Made by a program: the position numbers and the translations under genes
Notes under the pieces: model-generated
Told to the model about the DNA's origin: nothing
Databases searched by the model: none
Seen by the model: the letters and a program-made list of their open reading frames with translations, nothing else
Shown: positions 53,301 to 61,594 of the stretch, one piece after another
Position numbering within the stretch: position 1 is the stretch's first letter
Layout of the letters: every line of letters starts with the position of its first letter
From: Patagioenas fasciata
Lineage: Eukaryota; Chordata; Aves; Columbiformes; Columbidae
Length of the DNA stretch: 64,000 nt
Direction of reading: 5' to 3'
Assembly: GCF_037038585.1 (NCBI RefSeq)
Contig: NC_092541.1
Coordinates: forward strand, 3,283,445 to 3,347,444

Positions 53301-54409
53301 AGCCGCGCTGTGCTGGTGGCATTGCAGCCATCGCTCCCTGGGAAACTTCTCGCTGGTGCATTGGGGAGCAGCTCCTCATGGAGACGCTGCCAAAAGGGGC
53401 CCAGCACAACACTGTATTTTGTTCCTCCCCGCAGGTGATGGCAATGCCTTTGCAGACCGCAGAGGAAGAGGAGGCTGTGGTTTTCCATCATCACTACATC
53501 CCCTATCCCAGTCCTGCTCCCATCCTGCCATGGCCTGTCCCGGTGCAGGATCGGGGACGAGTGGCTGTGCGACACCTGGGCACAGGCTCGTTAGCCGAGG
53601 ATGGGGAGGTGTGAGTAACGAGGGTGCTGCTTTGTGCCACCCAGTGCGGTGCCCCCATTGCCCCTGGTGTAGCGGGACCTCCAGCCCAAGCTGGGACACA
53701 AGGAGCAACACCAGGTCAGCACTTACTTCTGTCCTTGCTCCTCTCCAGCAGCGCAGTGCCCCCCCCTCCACCTCCCAGCGCCACGGGGACCGTGGGAGCC
53801 AACGTCCCACCAGCATCGGGTAATGACATGTTCTACCCATGTCCCTCAACAGGGGACATCTTGCCCTCAATTGTGCTCTCAAGTGTCTGGAGCATGAGTC
53901 TGATGGGTCTGAGGGACCTGGGGGATTCAGCTGGAAAACAGGAGCTGAGGGGAGACCTTCTGATCTCTGAACTGCCTGAAAGGAGCTTGGAGCCAGGGGG
54001 GTCGGGCTCTGCTCCCCAGGAACAAGCGCCAGGAGCAGAGGAAACGGCTTCAAGTTGCACCAGGGGAGGTTGAGGTTGGATGTGGGAACAATTTCTTCCC
54101 CAAAGGGCTGTGGGGCATTGGAACAGGCTGCCCAGGGCAGTGCTGGAGTCACCATCCCTGGAGGGTTGGACAGACGGACATGAGGTTCTCAGGGCATGAG
54201 GCAGTGCCAGGGGTGGGGGAACAGTTTGATTCGATGATCTTGAGGGTCTCTTCCAACCAAAATGATTCTATGCATCAACCAAGCAGCCCCCAGTCAAAGA
54301 CTGAGCCCTCCCTGTGCCTCCCTCCATCCCATCCTGGGGGTGCGCACCCTCCAGCTCCCCCTTTCTCTCCACAGAGTACTATGACATGATGGCAGCGGAG
54401 AGGCTGTGA
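50324..54409 (+). CDS. PRR29: PRR29, proline-rich protein 29
   Basis: Small proline-rich protein of unknown function. Six exons with matching phases: 50324-50401, 50863-50989, 52101-52216, 53435-53610, 53749-53819 and 54375-54409, encoding 200 residues. The match to mammalian PRR29 rests on three blocks: DLMMIQNSQMHQVV (human DLLELMMLQNAQMHQLL), VVFHHHYIPYPSPAPILPWP (human LVFHHHYLPY) and the C-terminal AVPPPPPPSATGTVGANV followed by PPASEYYD. The donor at 53611 (GTGAGT) was chosen because only it joins in frame to the proline block. The first exon (MEVGTAADPRG) is less conserved, so the start is probable rather than certain. There is no signal peptide, membrane span or known domain. Confidence 0.92.
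52833..53165 (-). mobile_element. CR1 LINE 3' fragment, PRR29 intron 3
   Basis: Reverse-oriented CR1 of the second type: CATAGAATCAGAGAATGG, CTCAGGTTGCTCAGAGCCC, ACCCTCAGGGACAACAATTC and the CTATCGCAACAGGCCCTGCT region. Confidence 0.9.
53891..54272 (+). mobile_element. CR1 LINE 3' fragment, PRR29 intron 5
   Basis: Forward-oriented CR1 of about 380 bp, filling most of the 555-bp last intron. It runs from AGCATGAGTCTGATGGG to AATGATTCTATG, about 100 bp before the last exon. Confidence 0.9.
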
Positions 54410-55769
54410 GCTCCACACTTCCCAAGATGGTTTCTCCTGCACATCCCAGTCCTCAACCCCAGAAGATCCTGCAGGTGCTGAGCATGGGTGCTCCGTGATA
54501 CCTATAGGTTTTGGGGTGTCACAAAGCCTGTCACCAAACCCTAGGTGACAGCATGACCCCGAACAGGGACAAGCTTTATCTCCATGCTCTGCAGGCTTGT
54601 CCCTGGTGACACCCCGATCCTGGCTGGACAATACGTCTCTGCTGAACCACGAGGACTCTGCAGCACGGGCTGTGTTGTGTCCCCATGGGTGGGTGCTGCC
54701 AGCCCAGGTGGCCCTGATCTTCATTAATCCCTTCAGATCTCAAAGCAGCACATTGCCTGTAATTAATTTGCTTTGTTAAGAAAGCACCCTGCTGCCACTA
54801 ATTAAGCATTTGTAATTATCAGACTGCTGGCTCATTGCCTGAATGCAGGGTTCCCTTTGAGCTGGGAGGGTAAAGACGGGGGGGGTGGGGGGTGTGAGCA
54901 TATAGAAAGATGGTAGCCAGGCAGTTGTACCTTAAATCCCCTCCTTCTGCCTCCAATGGGTATGAGTCCTGCCCTGTTTGTCTTCTGGGGTCCTAATGGA
55001 AAGGAGGTTTTATCCTTCCTGGGCCCAGGACTGAGCTGTGCTCTGGCACACGCAGCAAAACTCAGCCTGGCTCCTGCTGAAGGTGGAGGAGAAGCTGCAG
55101 ATGTGGAGCAGAAGAGTTCTGTTGGGTTGCAGCACGAAGGCACATCTCCAGCAAGAAGGGAAGGAGACGGTTCAAAAGCCACACTGAATTCAATGGGAAA
55201 CCAGGCTGGTGCACAAAGGTTTCCGCATCCATATGGACAGAAAAGGAAGGAGGAGAGGAGTCATCAGGAGATGGGGTGGACAGGAAGGGTGGGCTCAAGG
55301 TATGTCCCAATTTTAGCTTGAATATGAGAATAAGGAGAGGAATGGGAGAATGAAGCAATGGGGATTGCCACACCCATGGTGGAAGCAACCCTTGGAGCCT
55401 TCTCTGAGTCACGCTGGTGGAACTGGGGCATCCTTCAGCTGGTGGCATGGAGACCATAGCACTCACCACCCTCAGGGGCAACAACTTCTTCCTTATGTCC
55501 GGTCTGAATCTCCTCTCCTTTAGTTTAAAACCATCACCCCTTGCCCTATCACAACAGACCCTGCTGAAAAGTCTGAGTCAGTCCATCCTCAAGCTTCTGT
55601 ACGGGGTGAGATGCACACAGCACCTTCCCCTGGACCAGCCCCAAACGCCCACGTGCTGCTCTGGTGACGCACCCGAGTCACCTGCCATGCTCCTCGGCAT
55701 TCCCCGATCCACTCCTCCTGCTCCCGGGGACACGGGCTGAGGTCCCCAGCATCCTCCCGCCGGGGCAGC
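54410..55769. other. Intergenic region between PRR29 and the AGPAT1-like gene
   Basis: Holds the PRR29 3' end and the promoter of the downstream gene. A CR1 fragment lies at about 55.5 kb. No AATAAA was recognised near the PRR29 stop. Nothing else was recognised. Confidence 0.6.
55461..55576 (-). mobile_element. CR1 LINE internal fragment
   Basis: Reverse-oriented CR1 piece: ACTCACCACCCTCAGGGGCA, CTGAATCTCCTCTCCTTTAG, CCTATCACAACAGACCCTGC. Both ends of the usual 3' tail are missing. Confidence 0.85.
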
Positions 55770-58700
55770 ATGATGGACATGGTCCTGCTCCATGGGCTAC
55801 TGCTCCTTCTGCCTTTGGCAGCCCTGCTGCTATACCGGTACAATGCCACCTTCCACTACTTCTGCAAGATGGCTTTCTTCCACGGCTGGCTCGTGGTCAT
55901 GGCCACTGTCCTCTTCCCCTTGGCTCTCGTTCGGGGCCGCTCCGTGGAGAACATGAAGTGAGTATGGTCTGGGGATATTTTTCTGATGTGGAGATGGCTG
56001 GGGCTTGGTTGTGATGGAAGAGCTCATGTGGTCTTGTGGACATGATATCTCCTGCTCTGGGCATACCCACGGTGTGTTCTGGCCGGTGGTTGAACCCTGG
56101 GGCCACAGTGAAGGCTGTGGTCATGTCCATGTGGCAATGAAGGGTGCATCTGCATCTTGTGGTGTGGTGAAGAGGTGCTGAACATGCCCCAGGACAGTTA
56201 CGCCATGATGGAGGTGGCAAGCTGGGTTGGGACTAGCGTTCGCTGGAAGATGAAGTGGCATAAAAGGGATGATTCCTGGCCATCGCAATGTTGGGGTCAT
56301 CAGCTGAGTGCATGACCCGGGTTTTGGCAAAGGTTGGAGATGTGAAACTTAGCAGATGCAAACGCACACCCATCGCTGTGTGCCTGGCAGGGCAGCCAGG
56401 TCTTGCTTAGTGGGAACCCTGGGGACCGCGCTTTGGCAGAGGGAGCTTGGGATGTCCCAGTGCCACCAGCTGTTGGGGATGGCACCGTCATGTCCTGGCG
56501 AGTTGTGTGCTGTCAGCTTTGCTCAGGGGTGGTGGAAGCTGAGATAACATCGCTGTGCAACATGGGAAGAAGGTCTGGTTGCTTTTCAAGGGCGTTGCAA
56601 TCTTGTTGCTGGATTCCTGGGCATGATAGCATACCAGAAGGGATATAATTATGTCAGAGTGAAAAATGTCAGAGCCTGTGGTGTTTACTGAGCTTGAGCC
56701 ATCATGTATTTGTGCTGATGGATTTTGGGCCCTGAGCAGGAGTGTGGTCAGAGGTTTGATGTTATCAGTCTGTGTGTAGCCTCTGTCACTCATCCTGTGC
56801 AGGAATGCTATGCTCATGCTCCAGTGTGGTTCTGAGCCCTGGCACAAACACTTTCAGCTTAGCGGAAATACCCGGTGTCATGCAGCTGTGACTCACGCTG
56901 CCTTATCTTGTCCCACCTCTGCCTTATCTTGTCCCACCGCCACCTCGAAGCCATCCTCCCCTGGAGCAGCATGTACAGCTCCATCTCCTCCCCAGCCTCC
57001 AAATCCCAAAGCCTCTGGCTTCGAGCACATTCCTGTCATTAGTCCTGGCTTTGGGGCATTGCCACAAGTGTTTTGCTTCTCTGCAGACACAGGCATCTCT
57101 GGGCCTATGTCTCCAAGGAATGGGTGGTCTTCTGATACAACGGATCCTCTAAGCATCATCGTGCCTCCTTATCCTTCTGTGTTTGCTTCTGCTCTCTCCT
57201 CCCAAACTTCTTCTCATCCCTATGTGGTGCTGAGCAATTGCTGGCAGCCCTGTCCCCTGCCTTGTTCCCTGTGGGCTCCCTGGGACCAGTCACTGCCAGA
57301 GATGTGGACCCTGGCACAGGTGTTCTCCGTGCTGTAGGTTAGAGAGTGCCCCATTTCAACACCGAAAGCATATCTGCTTTTTATCTCCACTATGGGTGCT
57401 GCAATCCCCATTGCTCCATCCTCCCTCCATTCCTCTTGTTATTCTCATGCTGAGTGTCACCCTTCATCAGCACTGCCATCCTGATGTCACCCTTCCTGCC
57501 CAACCCTCCCTGGATGGTGACACCACTTCTCCTTGTTCCTCCTTCCATCTGCACAGACGGAAAAACCTCCATCTCAGGTCCAGTGATGCTGTTCTTCGTG
57601 TTTTCCTCTAATGAATGAAGCTGAGTTGGTTTTCCTTTCCCTGCTCTCTTCTCCCTCCACCTGGAGCACGAAGCTTGGTGCCCGCTCTGCAGGGACAGTC
57701 CCTGGAGACATCTGCATACCTGTAGACTTGTCTGTCTCAAGACTGTTCCTCTACACGCCCATCTTTAATGCTTGATGACTTGCACCCTGGCTGTAGGCAG
57801 ACATCCTATCCCTTCCCTTCTTGCTTTCCCATCACCCGTGGATATCAGAAAACCTGCTGCTTCTTTATGCACCAACTTGTGCTGTCTGCTCTTCTTCATC
57901 AGAAACTCCAATGTGGACTTTCTGCTACTGAGACAGCAGCTGGTCCCACCTTGAGGATGGTTATGAGGACAACTTTGAGCACAAATGTGCTTAGAAAAGC
58001 AAAGCATCACCGAGACTGAACACAGATCCACCTTGGGACAGACTATTTGCTCATGTAGACCAGATCTAGCCTGGCCCATCTTGCTCCCTAAGTGAATGTG
58101 AAGGGCCATAAATCAAGCCATGCCTCCTCTGTGCTGATGTGCTCCCCACGTGTGTCCCTCTGCCCTAGGCTCCTGCGTTTTGCCATCCGGCCCCTCAAAC
58201 ACTTGTATGGCATCAAGATACAGGTGCAGGGCTCTGAGCATCTGAACACCAAGGAGCCCTATGTGATGGTTTGCAACCACCAAGCTACCCTCGACCTCAT
58301 GGGTACGTGCAAGGGATGGGGGAGTCATCACTGCATGGACAACCATTGAGGTGCTGCAAGGGTGGACCAGGCTCACCCTGGGGGGTCCCAGTGACACCAG
58401 CACCAGGATTTGTATGGGGAAACATGGTAGGCATTGGCCAGAATAGCTGGTGGGACAGGACCTCAGGGCCTTGGAGAACAGGAGGCTGAGAGGAGACCTT
58501 ATAGCTCTCTATAACTACGTGAAAGGAGGTTGTAGCATGGAGAGAGTGTTGGTCTCTTCTCCCGAGTAGCAAGTGATAGGACAAGAGGAAACAGCTTCAA
58601 GTTGCACCAGGGAAGCTTCAGATTGGATATTAGGGAAAAAAATCTTCATGGAAAGCGTTATGAAGCATTGGAACAGGCTGCCCAGGGCAGTGGTGGAGTC

Positions 58701-60052
58701 TTCATCCCTGGAGATGTTTAAAAGGTGTATAGATGGGGACATGGTTTAGTGCTAGAGATAGGTTATGGTTGGACTTGATGATCTTTAGGGTCTCTTCCAA
58801 CCAAAACAATTCAATGATTCTATGGTTATGGGTATGCTGCAGAGAGAGGGTTGGGACAATGGAAGATGATGCCAGGTCACTACAGCCACAGGGCTGGTTG
58901 GTTCTGGGTGCCACTGGACAGGAACGGATCCTTTCCTCTCCAATCCATCCTCCAGGCATGGCAGAGTTCCTTCCTGAGCGCTGCGTGCCCATCGCCAAGA
59001 AGGAGCTCATCTACATGGGCATCGTGGGGTGGGCCTGCTGGATCAGCGGCTTCATCTTCATCAACCGCCACAGAACAGAAGATGCGATCTATGTCATCTC
59101 CCGGACGGCCAGGACCATGCGGCGTGAAAACGTGAGGGCAACAGGCGGCAGGGGGGAGTCAGGAGCAAACACCGATGGGGCTGACATACCAAGTGCCAGG
59201 GTGCCCTGGTCAAGGTCCTCAATCATGTTTCTCCCTGTCCCGTGCAGCTCCGAGTGTTGATTTTCCCTGAAGGCACCAGGAATGAGGACAAATCCATGCT
59301 GCCCTTCAAGCGCGGGGCTTTCCACTTGGCCGTGCAAGCACAGGTGAGGCCATCGTCCCCCTCCACCTGCCCTTGATGGAGTGGGGTGGGCGTGCACCCT
59401 GGGGCAGCGGGATGGGGACACTGGGATGTTTTGGGGTCTGCAGTCCCCAGGGACAAGTGTTGTGCAGGACCCAGGGAGGGCACAGGGACCTCCTGAAGCA
59501 GGTACAGCAGGAGCTGGAGTCCCACCTGGGGATGGGGTCTATATGGAGGACACCCCTGATTCTCCATCTCCTACAGGTTCCCATTATCCCCATTGTGATC
59601 TCCCCGTACTGGGACTTCTTCAGCTCCAAGGATAAGAAATTCACATCTGGTAAGTGATGGATAAGAAGCCCCATTGCCAGAAGGGCAGGTGGTGGGGATG
59701 AGGCATGTGGGGCTTGGAGGTCTCTTTGTGGGACATCAAGGTGTGGGGAGGCAGCTGGTGGCGGAGGGTGCTGCTGGGTTCATCTAAGAGCATCCCTGGC
59801 CTTTCCCTTCTCTCTCCAGGGACCTGCACCATCCGAATCCTCCCCAGGGTAGAAACCCAGGGCCTGAGTCCCAAGGATGTCCCCCAGCTGACAGAGACTG
59901 TCCGCCAGGCCATGGCTGATGCCTTTGCCGAGATGTCTGCAGGTCACCATGGGGACCATCATGCTGAGCAGCTCACTGCACGGGAGCCAGTGCTGGCAGG
60001 GGGAAGGAGAAGCCTTCAGTGTGACAAGGACACAACCAGGGCCAGCAATTAG
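55770..60052 (+). CDS. AGPAT1-like 1-acylglycerol-3-phosphate acyltransferase
   Basis: Enzyme of the ER membrane that acylates lysophosphatidic acid to phosphatidic acid in glycerolipid synthesis. Six in-phase exons: 55770-55957, 58169-58302, 58956-59131, 59248-59343, 59577-59649 and 59820-60052, giving 299 residues (human AGPAT1 283). Motifs: hydrophobic N-terminus, [10 protein letters not shown], motif I NHQATLD (the NHx4D catalytic pair), [22 protein letters not shown], motif [25 protein letters not shown] and IIPIVIS. LACW/RTGDA-type and [13 protein letters not shown] blocks favour AGPAT1 over AGPAT2, but divergence suggests a separate paralogue rather than the AGPAT1 orthologue. Two adjacent in-frame ATGs begin the protein. 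The 30-odd residue C-terminal tail after EMSAG is unlike that of AGPAT1 or AGPAT2. Confidence 0.92.
58471..58828 (+). mobile_element. CR1 LINE 3' fragment, intron 2 of AGPAT1-like gene
   Basis: Forward-oriented CR1 of about 360 bp: TTGGAGAACAGGAGGCTGAG, AAGTTGCACCAGGGAAGC, TTGGATATTAGG, ATGATTCTATGGTT. It differs from the other copies (TGAAAGGAGGTTGTAGCATGG), so it is a third subfamily. It ends about 130 bp before exon 3. Confidence 0.9.
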
Positions 60053-60290
60053 GCAGAGGGACTGAGCCCCTTGGGGACATGAGGGAGGTGGCACAACCGT
60101 AGGCTGGGCAATGCTGTCCCCTTGTCCCCTGCGGATGTGTCCACCAGACTTGGTAGGTCCAGCAGGATGGTGCCCTGGTGCCAGGGGAAGCAGAGCAGTG
60201 CAGGAGGGCACCAGGCAGCACCCTGCCTGCACACTGGGTAGTGGGGAGAGATGTGATGGGCAGGGTTTGGAGTTTGCTGCACTATTTGAG

Positions 60291-60480
60291 GGTGGTAAAA
60301 TGCTGGCCCAGGTTGATCAGAGAGGTGGTGGATGAACCATCCCTGGAGACATCCCAGACCGGGCTGGACGGGGCTCTGAGCAACCTGAGCTGGTGAAGAT
60401 GTCCCTGCTCATGGCAGGGGTGGCACTGGGGGAGCTGGGAAGGTCCCTCCCATCCCAGACTATTCTATGGTTCTATGATT
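60291..60480 (+). mobile_element. CR1 LINE 3' fragment
   Basis: Forward-oriented CR1 tail of the second type: GAGAGGTGGTGGATGAACC, CTCTGAGCAACCTGAGCTGG, ending TATTCTATGGTTCTATGATT. Confidence 0.88.
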
Positions 60481-60821
60481 TACCCCTGACAGTGTGACTG
60501 GCAGGGGGGTTCACCCATGGTCATGCTGGGTCACTTCTTCCAGAGGCTTCTGCAAGCTGGTGATGCTGTTCAGACGCAGCCACCTCTAGGGGAGGGGTCC
60601 AGAGCACAGTGCGGGGGGGGCAGGAGGTCCAGGGTGTATTGCCATGTGGGAAGAGCATCCTTCATGCTGATCTGAGACAAAGGTGCAAGATTAAACAGTC
60701 TATACCTGGTGGTGTGTGTGCATGGTGTCCTGCCTGCGCCTTGGGGGCTGAGGGGATCATGGGGAGGGGGATCCATCCCCTTATAGCCATGCAGGGTGCC
60801 TGTATCACTGCACACGAATGT

Positions 60822-61070
60822 GATGGTTTGAAACTAAAGGAGGGAGGTTCAGGCTGGCCATGAGGAAGGAATTGTTGTCCCTGAGGGTGGTGAGAGCCTG
60901 GCCCAGGTACCCAGAGAGGTGGTGGCTGAACCATCCCTGGAGACATCCCAGGCCAGGCTGGATGGGGCTCTGAGCAACCTGAGCTGGTGAAGATGTCCCT
61001 GCTCATGGCAGGGGGGGCACTGGGGAGCTGGGAAGGCCCCTTCCAACCCAAACTACTCTATGATTCTATG
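60822..61070 (+). mobile_element. CR1 LINE 3' fragment
   Basis: Forward-oriented CR1 tail of the second type, starting GATGGTTTGAAACTAAAGGA and ending CTCTATGATTCTATG. It overlaps in content with the copy 340 bp upstream but starts further inside the element, so these are separate insertions. Confidence 0.88.
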
Positions 61071-61594
61071 AAACTGTGGCCAAACAAGAGTGCAGTGCTC
61101 TGGTTTGGCATCATTCCTGCTCTTGGGAGCAGCTGGCTCATTCTGAAGGAAATTCTGCGCAACTGTGGAAACCATCCACCCAGATGGATACCACTGGGCA
61201 AAAATATCAGCAACAGAGAAGAGGCTTCACACGAGTAGCAACTGACTGGATGGGGAAATGTCAGGTGGAGATGGTTGAGGGCAGCATGCACATGGAGGAT
61301 CTCATTTCCCAGGTGCTCCTTTACTCCCTTCCCTCCTGCCACAGCTCCCTATGTGCAGCTCAGTCTCTCAGCTCCAAGGTGGCTTGGTGGTCCCACCACC
61401 ACGGGGTGTGGTTTGGCTGCCCAGAGCCTTGAACCCAGCAAAGCTTGTTTTGGGTGGTTAAACATTGTCCTGGCTGGATGGCCGGGTTCCAACCAGAGAC
61501 CTCACTTGCTGCCAGCTGAGAGGTGGAAGCTTGAGAAGAAGAAAACTCAGCACGGGGACTCTGGGACCATTGTGCTTCTACCGGTCCTCCAAGC

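Larger units (their letters stand above)
60053..61594. other. Intergenic region between AGPAT1-like and A2M-like genes
   Basis: Contains two nearby CR1 tails, with the presumed promoter of the A2M-like gene in the last few hundred bases. No TATA box or CpG island was recognised. Confidence 0.6.

Noticed and set aside
53376-54155. 259-aa minus-strand ORF, with similar ORFs at many sites
   Set aside because: The part reading [20 protein letters not shown] recurs wherever a CR1 tail occurs in this window; it is an antisense reading of the repeat, not a gene family.
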